DNA of 64,000 nt from Pseudomonas ovata (GCF_003131185.1 NZ_QFFU01000032.1:1-64000), one strand, 5' to 3'; shown: positions 26,695 to 36,470, counted from the stretch's first letter. The notes: generated by a model from the letters alone, not told the origin. Program-made: numbers and translations.

Positions 26695-28818
26695 ATGTCC
26701 CGTTTCTACCCTTTGCACCTGAGCCTGTTGCCCTTGCTGGGCTTTTCCGGCACAGCCCTGGCCGACCCTGGCCCCCTGAACCTGCCGGCCACCTCAATCA
26801 GCGACGTCGCCGCACACGTCCCGCCAGACCTGAACACGCCCATGGCCACCGGTTCACGGCTTGAACTGACGCCCTTGCAGACCCCGGCCAGTCTCAGCCG
26901 TCTCGACAGCAAGACGATCGAGCAGCGCAACAACCAGAGCGTGCAGGAAGCGGTCAGCCGCGCGCCGGGTATTTCCAGCATCGTCGCGCCCGGCAACGGC
27001 AATACCGCGCTGTCGGCGCGGGGGTTTACCGGACACACGTCGGTGATGACGCTGTTCGACGGCGTACGGTTTTACACCGGGTTCGGCACCCAGACCTTTC
27101 CGGTCGACCCCTGGATGGTCGAGCACATCGATGTGCTCAACGGCCCGGCCTCGGTGCTGTATGGCGAAGGCGCCACCGGTGCAACGATCAATGTGGTGTC
27201 GAAAAAACCGTTCGACGGGCCGATCCGCAATCGCCTGCGCGTCGGCTATGGCTCTTATGATCGCCAGCAGACCGCCCTGGACAGCGGCGGCTCGCTGAGC
27301 GAGCGCCTGAGCTACCGCCTGACCCTCAACCAGCAGCAAAGCAACGGCTGGGTCGCTCACGGTGATTCGCGCAGCGAGGCCTTGAGCGCTGCCCTGCGCT
27401 GGCAGGCCAGCGATGACCTGAGTGTCACCCTCGCCCATGAGCGCGGCGACAGCGAGCCGGCAACCTGGTTCGGCACGCCGCTGATCGACGGCCATTACCG
27501 TGACAGCCTGCGTGACAAGAACCACAACATCCGCAATGCCGTGCAGCGCTACAGCGACGAATGGACCCGTCTCAACGCCGACTGGCAGATCAGCGATACG
27601 CTCAGCGCCAGCAACCAGGTGTACTGGATCAAGAGCCGCCGCCACTGGCGCAATGCCGAGGTCTATGACTGGCGCGCCAGCCAGGGCCGGTTGCTGCGTG
27701 GCGAGTACCTGGAGATCAAGCACGACCAGGAGCAGATCGGCGACCGCCAGACCTTTACGTTGCAGCATTCATTGCTAGGGCTGGACAGCCGCACGGTGGT
27801 CGGCGCCGAGTACAACAAGATCCGCTTCGCGGTCGGTAACAATTCGCCGTACACGGATGTCGGCGGCGACTACATCGACCCGTGGCAACCGGCCGCCGGC
27901 GACTTCCAGAGCCAGTCGCCGTACCGGCCGCTGGCCGATACGCAGACCCGCACCTTGGCCCTGTTTGCCGAAAACCGCCTGCAACTGTCCGAGCGCTGGT
28001 CGCTGGTGACCGGCGTGCGCCGCGACCAGAACCAGCTTGAGCGCAACGACAAGCGCACCGACATCCGTAGCGACCGCCGCCTGACCGGCGGCAACTGGCG
28101 TGCCGGGCTGGTGTTCGCGGTCACCGATCAACTGTCGTTGTATGGTCAGTACTCGACCAGCGAAGACGGGGTCAGCAACCTGATCACTCTCAACCCCAGC
28201 CAGCAACAGATGGACCTGACCGAGGCCAGGCAGACCGAGCTGGGCTTGAAGCAGGCGTTCCGGGACGGCCGTGGTGAGTGGACCCTGGCGGCGTACCACA
28301 TCGTCAAGAACAAGGTGCTGACCTTCGACCCGGTCAGCCGCCTCAGCCAGCAGGCCGGCCAGCAGTCGTCCGATGGCCTGGAAGCCAGCCTCGACCTGCA
28401 ACTGGGGTACGGCTGGCAGGTGGCGGCCAACGCCTCGGTGGTGCGCGCCAAATACGATGATTTCGACGAAAACGTCGATGGCATCAGCGTGTCACGCGCC
28501 GGCAATCGGCCGACTGACGTGCCCCGGCGCACGGCCAACCTGTGGCTGAACAAGGCCCTGACCGAGCAACTGGACACCGGCGTGGGCCTGCGTTATGTCG
28601 ATGCGCGTTATGCCAATACCGCCAACACCGCCCAAGTGCCGGGCTACACCGTGGTGGACGCCAACCTTGACTGGCAGGTGCTGCCCGAGGTGAGTCTGGG
28701 GCTGCAACTGTATAACCTGCTGGACCGGCGCTATGCGGTGACGGCGCAGAACAGCGCCCGGCAATGGCTGATGGGCCAGCCGCGCTCGCTGTTCGTCACC
28801 GCTGACTACCGTTTCTGA
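26695..28818 (+). CDS. TonB-dependent outer-membrane receptor under B12 control
   Basis: A 707-residue receptor with a Sec signal peptide (cleavage after ALA at about 23), a plug domain (about 65-170, with TLFDGVRFYTG and VLYGEGATGATINVVSKKP given as landmarks) and a 22-strand barrel ending in Phe (TADYRF). The sequence style is that of ferric-siderophore receptors rather than E. coli BtuB, but the riboswitch and the ABC genes behind it argue for uptake of cobalamin, another cobamide or a precursor. TonB energises transport. The Shine-Dalgarno is weak (GGA about 9 bases upstream), consistent with riboswitch control of initiation. Confidence 0.9.
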   Translation: MSRFYPLHLSLLPLLGFSGTALADPGPLNLPATSISDVAAHVPPDLNTPMATGSRLELTPLQTPASLSRLDSKTIEQRNNQSVQEAVSRAPGISSIVAPGNGNTALSARGFTGHTSVMTLFDGVRFYTGFGTQTFPVDPWMVEHIDVLNGPASVLYGEGATGATINVVSKKPFDGPIRNRLRVGYGSYDRQQTALDSGGSLSERLSYRLTLNQQQSNGWVAHGDSRSEALSAALRWQASDDLSVTLAHERGDSEPATWFGTPLIDGHYRDSLRDKNHNIRNAVQRYSDEWTRLNADWQISDTLSASNQVYWIKSRRHWRNAEVYDWRASQGRLLRGEYLEIKHDQEQIGDRQTFTLQHSLLGLDSRTVVGAEYNKIRFAVGNNSPYTDVGGDYIDPWQPAAGDFQSQSPYRPLADTQTRTLALFAENRLQLSERWSLVTGVRRDQNQLERNDKRTDIRSDRRLTGGNWRAGLVFAVTDQLSLYGQYSTSEDGVSNLITLNPSQQQMDLTEARQTELGLKQAFRDGRGEWTLAAYHIVKNKVLTFDPVSRLSQQAGQQSSDGLEASLDLQLGYGWQVAANASVVRAKYDDFDENVDGISVSRAGNRPTDVPRRTANLWLNKALTEQLDTGVGLRYVDARYANTANTAQVPGYTVVDANLDWQVLPEVSLGLQLYNLLDRRYAVTAQNSARQWLMGQPRSLFVTADYRF

Positions 28819-28865
28819 TGCACATGGCGCAGACACTGAGCCTGCGCCCTCGACAAGGAGTGTTT

Positions 28866-29636
28866 ATGCCCCGTCTGAGCCTTGAAGGGCTGGCATGGGA
28901 GGCCGGGCGGGCGTTCCGGCTGGCCGACATCGACCTGCAGGTCGGTGCGCAGGAATTCGTCGGCCTGATCGGTCCCAATGGCAGCGGCAAGAGCAGCCTG
29001 CTGCACTGTGCCTGGCGCTTGCATCAACCCACCGCCGGCCAGGTGCGGCTCGATGGCCAGGACCTGTGGCAGCAGTCAGCCCGCTGGAGCGCGCGGCGCA
29101 TGGCCGTGGTGCAGCAGGAGTTCCCCCAGGACTTCGGCCTGCGGGTGCTGGATGTCGTGCACCTGGGCCGGGCGCCGCACAAGGGCCTGTTCGAAGGGCA
29201 CAGCGCGGCGGACCTGGCGCTGGTCGAGCAGGCCCTGCAACGCACCGGCCTGCATGAGTATGGCGAGCGCCTGTTCGCCAGCCTGTCGGGCGGTGAGAAG
29301 CAGCGCGTGCTGCTGGCCCGCGCCCTGGTGCAGCAACCCGAGCTGTTGATTCTCGACGAGCCGACCAATCATCTGGACCCGCGCTATCAACTGCAATTGC
29401 TGCAACTGTTGCGGCGCCTGAAGCTCGCCACCCTGGCCAGCTTTCATGACCTGAACCTGGCTGCGGCGTTCTGCGACCGCTTGTATGTGCTGCGTGACGG
29501 TCGCTTGATCGCCAGCGGCACGCCCACCGAGGTGCTGACCGCCGAACTGTTGCTTGATGTATTCGGCGTACAGGCCCTGGTCGACACCCACCCGCTGGCC
29601 CCTCATCCACGCATTACCTGGATAACCCACGCATGA
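28866..29636 (+). CDS. ABC transporter ATPase, FecE/BtuD type
   Basis: A 256-residue ATP-binding subunit with Walker A GPNGSGKS, Q-loop around VVQQEFP, signature LSGGEKQR and Walker B LLILDEPTNHLD. The ATG at 28866 is preceded by AGGAG; the frame is open from 28818 but without a site. It energises import through the permease encoded two genes downstream. The C-terminal part resembles haem, siderophore and B12 ATPases. It overlaps the binding-protein gene by 4 bp. Confidence 0.93.
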   Translation: MPRLSLEGLAWEAGRAFRLADIDLQVGAQEFVGLIGPNGSGKSSLLHCAWRLHQPTAGQVRLDGQDLWQQSARWSARRMAVVQQEFPQDFGLRVLDVVHLGRAPHKGLFEGHSAADLALVEQALQRTGLHEYGERLFASLSGGEKQRVLLARALVQQPELLILDEPTNHLDPRYQLQLLQLLRRLKLATLASFHDLNLAAAFCDRLYVLRDGRLIASGTPTEVLTAELLLDVFGVQALVDTHPLAPHPRITWITHA

Positions 29637-30598
29637 TCCGCACCCTTTTCCTGTACCTGGCGCTGGCCTGTGCGGCTGTCGCCGAGGCCAGCGACTACCC
29701 GCTGACCGTGCGCAGTTGCGAGCGCGACGTGACCTTCACCCAGGCGCCGCAACGTGCTGTCAGCCATGACCTGAACATGACCGACATGCTGCTGGCGCTG
29801 GGCTTGCGCGAACGCATGGTCGGCTTTACCGGCATCAGCGGCTGGAAAACCCTCGACCCCGCGCTGCGGGCCCAACTGGCCGGCCTGCCGGAAATCGCCC
29901 CCCGCCACCCGTCGGTGGAGAACCTGCTGGCAGCCGGCGCCGACCTGTACGTGGCCGGCTGGAACTACGGCATGCGCGTCGGCGGCCCGGTGACCCCACA
30001 GACCCTGGCGCCGTTGGGCATTGCCGTGTACGAATTGAGCGAATCGTGTTCGTTCGTCATGGGACAGCATGAGGCACGCTTTGCCGACCTGTACAACGAC
30101 CTGCGCAACCTGGGCCGGATCTTTTCCGTCGAGGCCCGCGCCCAGGTGCTGATCGATCAGACCCGGCAGCGGGTGCAGCGCGTGCAGGCAGCCTTGGGCG
30201 ACAACCCGGTGCGTCCCCGGGTGTTTCTGTATGACAGTGGCGAGGATCGACCACTGACCTCGGGCCGGCTGGGCATGCCCCAGGCGCTGATCCAGGGCGC
30301 CGGCGGGCATAACGTGATGGACGATGTCAGCGGCAGCTGGGTCTCGGTCAACTGGGAAAGCGTGGTGGAGCGTAACCCCGAGGTCATGGTGATCGTCGAT
30401 TACGGCCCGACGTCCTGGCAGGCCAAGCGTGACTTTCTGCTGCAGCACCCGGCCCTGCAAAGCGTCGATGCCATCCGCCATCAGCGCTTTGTGGTGCTGA
30501 GCTATATCCAGGCCACGCCGTCGCTGCACAACGCGCAGGCCCTGGAAATCCTCGCCCAGGCGCTGCATCCGGAACGGTTTGCCGAGGCCGCGCGGTGA
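29633..30598 (+). CDS. Periplasmic binding protein, BtuF-like
   Basis: A 321-residue class III binding protein with a signal peptide (cleavage after AEA at about 19-20) and two lobes joined by a helix. The first lobe begins CERDVTFTQAPQRAVSHDLN, a layout shared by BtuF and siderophore-binding proteins. Context (cobalamin riboswitch upstream, BtuCD-like partners) supports a corrinoid as substrate. The ligand cannot be read from the sequence. It is coupled by 4-bp overlaps on both sides. Confidence 0.88.
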   Translation: MIRTLFLYLALACAAVAEASDYPLTVRSCERDVTFTQAPQRAVSHDLNMTDMLLALGLRERMVGFTGISGWKTLDPALRAQLAGLPEIAPRHPSVENLLAAGADLYVAGWNYGMRVGGPVTPQTLAPLGIAVYELSESCSFVMGQHEARFADLYNDLRNLGRIFSVEARAQVLIDQTRQRVQRVQAALGDNPVRPRVFLYDSGEDRPLTSGRLGMPQALIQGAGGHNVMDDVSGSWVSVNWESVVERNPEVMVIVDYGPTSWQAKRDFLLQHPALQSVDAIRHQRFVVLSYIQATPSLHNAQALEILAQALHPERFAEAAR

Positions 30599-31617
30599 AA
30601 GGCCCGGTGAGTCGTCGCGGCTACGGCGCCTTGGTCTTATTGCTGCTGGTGTTGCTGGTGCTCTCATGCCTGCTGGCGCTGGGCTTTGGGCCGGCGCACC
30701 TGTCGCCGATGCAGGTGGGCGGCATCGTGCTGCAACAGCTGGGTTTTGCCATCGACGGTCCCTGGAGCCGGGGTCAGGAGCAGATCGTCTGGCTGATCCG
30801 CGCACCCCGGGTGCTGCTGGGCGCGCTGGTGGGGGCCGGACTGGCGATGGTCGGCACGGCCTTGCAGGCGGTGACCCGCAACCCGCTGGCCGACCCGCAT
30901 TTATTGGGGGTCAGTGCCGGGGCGGCGCTGGGTGCGGTGCTGGTGGTGATGCACCTGGGCGCGTTCGCCGGCGCCTTGAGCCTGCCACTGGCGGCGTTCG
31001 TCGGAGCGCTGGGCAGCATGTTGCTGGTGCTCAGCCTGGCCAGCCGGCAGGGGCGGCTGGAAAGCGACCGGCTGCTGCTGGCCGGCGTGGCGGTGTCGTT
31101 TGTGCTGATGGCCGTGGTCAACCTGCTGCTGTATATCGGCGATCCGCATGCGGCCGGCTCGGTGATGTTCTGGATGCTCGGCGGCCTGGGCCTGGCGCGC
31201 TGGGACATGCTTGGCCTGCCGGCGCTGTGTGTACTGGCGGGCCTGATCGCCCTGCTCGCCCTGGCCCGCCCGCTCAATGCCCTGATGAGCGGCGAACACA
31301 CTGCCGTCAGCCTGGGCTTTGACACGCGTCGGGTGCGCTGGCAGGTGTTTATCAGCACCTCGCTGCTGACCGGGGTGCTGGTGTCGTTGTCCGGGGCCAT
31401 TGGTTTTGTCGGGCTGATGCTGCCGCACATGGCGCGCTATCTGGTCGGAGCCGAGCACCGACGGCTGATCCCGGTCAGCGCCCTGCTCGGCGCGCTGTTT
31501 CTGGTCTGGGTCGATGTGGCGGCACGTACCCTGATCGCGCCGCAGGACCTGCCGATCGGTATTGCCACAGCCGCATTGGGCGGGGTGTTTTTCGTGCTGC
31601 TGTTGCGCAGGCGCTGA
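30595..31617 (+). CDS. ABC permease, FecCD/BtuC family
   Basis: A 340-residue permease with about 10 membrane helices and the FecCD-family landmarks RAPRVLLGALVGAGLAMVG, TRNPLADPHLLGVSAGA and GFVGLMLPHMARYLVG. GTG start at 30595 overlaps the binding-protein stop by 4 bp (GTGA). It completes an importer with the preceding ATPase and binding protein. There is one permease gene, so the transporter would be a homodimer. Confidence 0.93.
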   Translation: MKGPVSRRGYGALVLLLLVLLVLSCLLALGFGPAHLSPMQVGGIVLQQLGFAIDGPWSRGQEQIVWLIRAPRVLLGALVGAGLAMVGTALQAVTRNPLADPHLLGVSAGAALGAVLVVMHLGAFAGALSLPLAAFVGALGSMLLVLSLASRQGRLESDRLLLAGVAVSFVLMAVVNLLLYIGDPHAAGSVMFWMLGGLGLARWDMLGLPALCVLAGLIALLALARPLNALMSGEHTAVSLGFDTRRVRWQVFISTSLLTGVLVSLSGAIGFVGLMLPHMARYLVGAEHRRLIPVSALLGALFLVWVDVAARTLIAPQDLPIGIATAALGGVFFVLLLRRR

Positions 31618-31714
31618 ATCCGGGCGGTGGACAGCTCTGGATCAAGGCGGCACAGTGTGCGGCGCTGTGCACACAGCCCCCAGACTGCCCCCGATGACCC
31701 GAATGGAAGCCCCC

Positions 31715-32614
31715 ATGGAGTTCGAGATTCTCACCCGCGTCCTGTTTCAGATCGGCATTGCCGGCCTGGGTTATGTCGCCGGTCGCCAGTTGCAGATCAA
31801 GGCCCAGGACCTGGCCACGCTGCTGATCTATGTCATTTCTCCGGTGGCGATTTTCCAGGCCATCTACCTGTCGCCGGCCGACTGGTCGTACCTGACCTAT
31901 TCGCTGGGCACCTACCTGGTGGCCTCCAGCGCCGGGGTGCTGGCACTGTTCAGTGCCCGGCTGTTCTGGAAGGACGCCCGTGCCAACCTGCTGGGTTTTG
32001 CCGGCGGCACCGGCAACACCGGCTATTTCGCCCTGCCGATTCTGTTCGCGCTGTTTGCCCCACCGCAGATCGCCATCGGCATTTTCATCATCATTGGCTG
32101 CGCGCTGTATGAATTCACCGTGGGCTACTTCATCGTCGCCCGCGGGGTGATGACCGCCCGTCAATGCCTGCTGCGCATCGCCCGCCTGCCGATCCTGTAT
32201 GCCGCTGCACTGGCCATGGGCCTGAAAACCTTCGGGATCACGATCAGCCCGATCCTGATCAGCGGCCTGGACACTTTCAAGGGCGCCTACAGCGTGCTGG
32301 GCATGATGGCCATCGGCATCACGCTGTCGAGCTTTCGCAAGCTGGAAATCGACTGGAAATTCATGGCCTTTGCCTTGGGCTGGAAGCACCTGGCCTATCC
32401 GTTGTTCGGCGGGCTGGTGTGCTACCTGTTGCTCGACCTGCCGACCACCACCCTGGCGGTGGTGGCGCTGATGCTGTCCACGCCCATGGCCAGCAACACC
32501 GTACTGATTGCCAATAACCTGGGCGTGCACCCGGAAAAGGCCGCGATGGCGGTGATGGCCAGTACCCTGATGGCGCTGGTGTCAGTGCCGCTGGCGGTGA
32601 CCCTGATCACTTGA
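31715..32614 (+). CDS. AEC (auxin efflux carrier)-family transporter
   Basis: A 299-residue membrane protein with about 10 helices and the AEC-family GGTGNTGYFALPI motif near 95-110. ATG 31715 has GGAAG 6 bases upstream; Met codons at 31694 and 31703 are weaker options. Bacterial members export or exchange small organic acids such as malate; the substrate here is unknown. It ends 10 bp from the convergent sitD stop. It is not obviously part of the B12 operon, as 97 bp separate it from the permease. Confidence 0.88.
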   Translation: MEFEILTRVLFQIGIAGLGYVAGRQLQIKAQDLATLLIYVISPVAIFQAIYLSPADWSYLTYSLGTYLVASSAGVLALFSARLFWKDARANLLGFAGGTGNTGYFALPILFALFAPPQIAIGIFIIIGCALYEFTVGYFIVARGVMTARQCLLRIARLPILYAAALAMGLKTFGITISPILISGLDTFKGAYSVLGMMAIGITLSSFRKLEIDWKFMAFALGWKHLAYPLFGGLVCYLLLDLPTTTLAVVALMLSTPMASNTVLIANNLGVHPEKAAMAVMASTLMALVSVPLAVTLIT

Positions 32615-32624
32615 TCGGGCCCTT

Positions 32625-33464
32625 TCAGGTCGCCCTGGCGCTGCGTGCCTGCTGCACGGTGGTACGGATGAACGCGCCGATGAACAGCATCGTGTACAAC
32701 AGCACGATGGTCGGCGCCGGGGCGCTGTCGATGAAAAACGCCAGGTACACCCCCAGAAACGCCGCTGCGACGGCAATCGCCATGGCCATCAGCAACATGG
32801 CCTTGAAGGTACGGGTCAGCAGCAGGGCAATGGCCCCCGGGGCGATCAACAGGGAAATCGCCAGGATGATGCCGGCGGCCTTGAGCGCACCGACGATGGT
32901 CAGCGAGATCAGGCTTAGCAGCCCGTAGTGCAACAGCCGCACGCGCAGCCCGACCGCCCGGGCATGGGCCGGATCGAAGGCGTGCAGCAGCAGGTCCTTC
33001 CATTTCAGGCCAATGATTAACAGTGTCAGTGCCGCAATCGCGGCCGAGCCCAGGATGTCTTGCCGGCCGACGCCCAGAATGTCACCGAACAGGATGTGGT
33101 CCAGGTGCACGCTGGACTCGATCTTCACGTACAGCACCAGGCCCAGGCCGAACATGCCCGAGTACACCACGCCCATCACCGTGTCCTGTTTGATACGGCT
33201 GTTGTCCTTGAGAAAACCCGAGGCGATGGCGCAGCCCATGCCAGCGACAAAGGCACCGATGGCGTAGGGAATGTTGATGATGTAGGCAATGACCACGCCT
33301 GGAAACACTGCGTGGGACACTGCATCGCCCATCAGCGCCCAGCCGCGCAGCACCAGAAAGCACGACAACAAGGCCATCGGCAGCGAGACCAGCACCGCGA
33401 CGATCAGCGCATTGACCATGAAGTCGAACTGCAACGGACTGAGCAGCCATTCCAGCAGGCTCAT
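32625..33464 (-). CDS. sitD: Mn/Fe ABC permease SitD-type
   Basis: A 279-residue ABC-3 family permease with about 8 helices. ATG 33464 overlaps the sitC stop by 4 bp; the frame upstream of it runs through sitC and is not used. GDAVSHAVFPGVV near the N-terminus is the family motif, repeated in its partner as GDALSHSIVPGVA. The two permeases probably form a heterodimer. Four-gene order A-B-C-D matches SitABCD/YfeABCD (Mn and Fe import) rather than single-permease ZnuABC. Confidence 0.9.
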   Translation of the reverse strand: MSLLEWLLSPLQFDFMVNALIVAVLVSLPMALLSCFLVLRGWALMGDAVSHAVFPGVVIAYIINIPYAIGAFVAGMGCAIASGFLKDNSRIKQDTVMGVVYSGMFGLGLVLYVKIESSVHLDHILFGDILGVGRQDILGSAAIAALTLLIIGLKWKDLLLHAFDPAHARAVGLRVRLLHYGLLSLISLTIVGALKAAGIILAISLLIAPGAIALLLTRTFKAMLLMAMAIAVAAAFLGVYLAFFIDSAPAPTIVLLYTMLFIGAFIRTTVQQARSARAT

Positions 33465-34321
33465 GGCGTCACCTCCAGGGCCACGCGACCCCGCCGGCGC
33501 GACGCCAGCATGCCGTGCTTGGGGGCCAGGAAGAACGCGCCGAGGAAGATCAGCGTCTGCAACACGACAATGATGCCGCCGGTGGCGCCGTCGAGAAAGT
33601 AGCTCAGGTAGGCGCCGCAAAAACTGGTCAATGCGCCGATACTCACCGCAATGATCAGCAGCCGCTCGAAGCGGTCGGTGAGCAGGTAGGCCGTGGCCCC
33701 CGGCGTGATGACCATGCAGATCACCAGAAAGGCCCCGACGGTCTGCAAGGCCGCGACCGTACAGGCCGACAGCAAGGTAAAGAAAACGCCCTTGAGCAGG
33801 GTCGGGTTCAGGCCGATGGAGCGCGCATGGCTTTCATCGAAGAAGGTCACCATCAGGTCTTTCCATTTGGCGATCAGGATCAGCAGTGACACCACGCCGA
33901 TGATCACCAGTTGCAGCGTGTCGGTGGGGCTGATGGCGAGGATATTGCCTTGCACAATGGTCTGGATGTTCACCGAGGTGGGCGACAGCGAGACCATGAA
34001 CAGCCCAAGGCCAAAGAACGAGGTGAAGATCAGGCCGATGATCACATCCTCCTTGAGCTTGCTGCGCTGGTTGAGAAACAGCATGCACGCCGCCGCCAGC
34101 CCGCCGGAAAAGAAGGCGCCGACCGAGAACGGCAGGCCGAGCATGTAGGCACCGGCCACACCGGGCACGATCGAGTGCGACAGTGCATCGCCGATCAGCG
34201 ACCAGCCGCGCAGCATCAGGTAGCACGACAGAAAGGCGCACACCCCGCCGACCAGGGCCGAGACCCACATGGCGTTGCGCATGTATTCGTAAGCGAACGG
34301 ATCGAGCAGGCTGGCAATCAC
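33461..34321 (-). CDS. sitC: Mn/Fe ABC permease SitC-type
   Basis: A 286-residue ABC-3 permease with about 8-9 helices, paralogous to the next gene and sharing the GDALSHSIVPG motif and the FDESHARSIGL/FDPAHARAVGL segment. Overlaps sitB (4 bp) and sitD (4 bp), so the complex is made from one coupled mRNA. Confidence 0.91.
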   Translation of the reverse strand: MIASLLDPFAYEYMRNAMWVSALVGGVCAFLSCYLMLRGWSLIGDALSHSIVPGVAGAYMLGLPFSVGAFFSGGLAAACMLFLNQRSKLKEDVIIGLIFTSFFGLGLFMVSLSPTSVNIQTIVQGNILAISPTDTLQLVIIGVVSLLILIAKWKDLMVTFFDESHARSIGLNPTLLKGVFFTLLSACTVAALQTVGAFLVICMVITPGATAYLLTDRFERLLIIAVSIGALTSFCGAYLSYFLDGATGGIIVVLQTLIFLGAFFLAPKHGMLASRRRGRVALEVTP

Positions 34322-35202
34322 GATGGCGAGGCTCCGTCGCCCCGGCGGCTGGCCACACCGTCGCGGATCACCAGCGGCCGCTCATCGTCGGTAAAGATGC
34401 CGACCCGCTGCCCGGCATCGCCCAAGGCATGGTTGATCATGAAGTGCCGCAGCACGCCGCCGAAAGCCTGTTCCAGGTTGCCCTGGGTGAACACCTCTTC
34501 GGTCAGGCCGTAGGCCAGCACGGTGTTTTTCACCAGCACGGTGCGGTCGCAGAACTCCGGCACCGAGCCCAGGTTGTGGGTCGAGACCAGCATCACCCGC
34601 CCCTCATCACGCAACTCACGCAGCAGCGCGATGATCTGGTCTTCGGTATTGACGTCGACCCCGGTGAACGGCTCGTCGAGCAGAATGACCCGACCATCCT
34701 GGGCCAGCGCCCGGGCCAGGAACACGCGCTTTTTCTGCCCGCCGGACAGTTCGCCGATCTGGCGCCTGGCCAGTTCGGTCATGCCCACCCGCGCCAGCGC
34801 GGCCGCCACGGCCTCGCGGTCCTGCTTGCGGGCGATGCGCAACATGCCCATGTGGCCATAACGGCCCATCATCACCACGTCTTCGACCAGCACCGGAAAG
34901 CTCCAGTCAACCTCCTCGGCCTGCGGCACATAGGCCACCAGGTTGCGCTTGAGCACCTCGCGCACCGACAACCCCAGCACGCGGATGTCGCCCCGGGCCA
35001 GGCCGACAAAACCCATCAAGGCCTTGAACAGGGTCGATTTGCCGGCGCCATTGACGCCCACCAGGGCGGTGATGGTGCCGGCCGGGATGCTGAAGCTGGC
35101 CTCGCGCAGGGCGGTGTGGCCATTGCGGTAGGTCACCGTGACATCGGTCACGTCAATGCCGGGTCCGCCCAGGTGCCCGGTTGCGATCGTCGAATCAGTC
35201 AT
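34318..35202 (-). CDS. sitB: Mn/Fe ABC ATPase SitB-type
   Basis: A 294-residue ATPase with Walker A GVNGAGKST, Q-loop YVPQAEEVDW, signature LSGGQKKR and Walker B VILLDEPFTGVD. The GVNGAGKS and PQ..VDW context is typical of Mn/Zn transporters. The C-terminal tail (about 255-294) is longer than usual and probably disordered. It overlaps sitA by 8 bp. Confidence 0.92.
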   Translation of the reverse strand: MTDSTIATGHLGGPGIDVTDVTVTYRNGHTALREASFSIPAGTITALVGVNGAGKSTLFKALMGFVGLARGDIRVLGLSVREVLKRNLVAYVPQAEEVDWSFPVLVEDVVMMGRYGHMGMLRIARKQDREAVAAALARVGMTELARRQIGELSGGQKKRVFLARALAQDGRVILLDEPFTGVDVNTEDQIIALLRELRDEGRVMLVSTHNLGSVPEFCDRTVLVKNTVLAYGLTEEVFTQGNLEQAFGGVLRHFMINHALGDAGQRVGIFTDDERPLVIRDGVASRRGDGASPS

Positions 35203-36121
35203 GGGGCTGTCCAGCCTGCAGGCCTTTGGCCAGGGTTTCGAGGGTTACGCGCAGCAGGTCGATGTAGGTCGGCACCGGGCCTTCGGGCTCGCTGAGCGAG
35301 TCGACATACAGGACACCACCGTAATGCGCGCCGGTTTCGCGGGCAACCTGGCGGGCCGGTTTATCCGACACGGTGCTTTCGCTGAACACCGTGGCAATGT
35401 GCTGCTCCCTGACCTGATCAATGACCTTGCGCACCTGCTGCGGCGTGCCTTGCTGGTCGGCGTTGATCGGCCACAGGTACAGTTCCTTGAGCGCCAGGTC
35501 GCGGGCAAGGTAAGAGAACGCCCCCTCACTGGTGACCAGCCATTTCTGGGCCGCGGCGATCTGTTGCACCTGCTCGCGTAACGGTGTGATCGCCGCCTGG
35601 ATGCGGGCCTTGTAGGCCTCGGCATTGCGGCGGTAGGTGTCGGCATTGGCCGGGTCGTACTGGATGAAGGCATCGCGGATGTTATCGACGTAGATCAGCG
35701 CATTGGCCGAGGACATCCAGGCATGCGGGTTGGGCTTGCCGGTGTACGGCCCCTCGCCGATGCTCATGGGCTCGATGCCTTGGGACACCACCACGCTGGG
35801 GACATTCTTGAGATTCTGGAAGAATTTTTCGAACCACAGTTCCAGGTTCAGGCCGTTCCACAGGATCAGTTGTGCGCCCTGGGCACGGCGCAGGTCGCCC
35901 GGTGTGGGCGAGTAGTTGTGGATTTCGGCGCCGGGCCTGGTGATTGATTCCACCGTAGCGGCTTCGCCTGCGACATTGCGCGCCATGTCGGCAATGACGG
36001 TAAAGGTGGTGACCACCTTGAGTTTGTCCTGGGCCTGCGCCGCAAGCGTCGTGGTCAGGGCCAGTACGGCGAGCACGGCGCCGGCGGCCAGGCGTGTCCA
36101 TCCCTTGTCGCGATTGAGCAT
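35195..36121 (-). CDS. sitA: Mn/Fe-binding periplasmic protein SitA-type
   Basis: A 308-residue cluster A-I metal-binding protein with a signal peptide ending at AQA (about 31). The four metal ligands of the family are visible: His in EIHNYSPTPGDL, His in PNPHAWMSS, Glu in FSESTVSDK and Asp in LYVDSLSE. There is no His-rich loop of the kind seen in ZnuA, so Mn or Fe is more likely than Zn. ATG 36121 follows GAGGTG by 7 bases; an upstream in-frame start at 36187 is unlikely. Confidence 0.92.
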   Translation of the reverse strand: MLNRDKGWTRLAAGAVLAVLALTTTLAAQAQDKLKVVTTFTVIADMARNVAGEAATVESITRPGAEIHNYSPTPGDLRRAQGAQLILWNGLNLELWFEKFFQNLKNVPSVVVSQGIEPMSIGEGPYTGKPNPHAWMSSANALIYVDNIRDAFIQYDPANADTYRRNAEAYKARIQAAITPLREQVQQIAAAQKWLVTSEGAFSYLARDLALKELYLWPINADQQGTPQQVRKVIDQVREQHIATVFSESTVSDKPARQVARETGAHYGGVLYVDSLSEPEGPVPTYIDLLRVTLETLAKGLQAGQPHD

Positions 36122-36470
36122 GTGCAGCACCTCTTGGCGGGTAGACCTCAGATAGGGTGAATCACCACGCGAGCGCTGCGATGCCAAGACAAATCAATGA
36201 CCTGCAAAAGCGGGCAACCTGGATGGGATTGATTTTCATTATGATTTCTTATGCCGCATCCAGCAAGGCGGCTTTGCTATCACGGCCGATGGTGATTACC
36301 TATAGCCTTGATGTACATGCATCGACAGGCGCTGCATCGGGGCTGCCCATCCGGCACAACCTGCGCCATGATGGCGTCTGTCCAGACCGATATACGGCCT
36401 GATTCTGACCCTTAGAATACCGTCGCGCCTTGCTCAGCCATCGGCGGCGACCTCCAGGAGATTTTCCGGC
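36122..36470. other. Divergent intergenic region sitA/yghU
   Basis: These 349 bp hold the Fur-like box and nothing coding that I can support. A possible -10 (TAGAATAC) lies near 36413 for the GST gene, with no clear -35. Confidence 0.45.
36230..36244. promoter_or_regulatory. Fur-like operator
   Basis: TGATTTTCATTATGA matches the 7-1-7 Fur motif TGATAATnATTATCA at 11 of 14 positions. It lies 109 bp before sitA on the minus strand and about 227 bp before the GST gene on the plus strand. Fur, or a Mn-responsive Fur relative (Mur), repressing sitABCD would fit. Confidence 0.5.
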
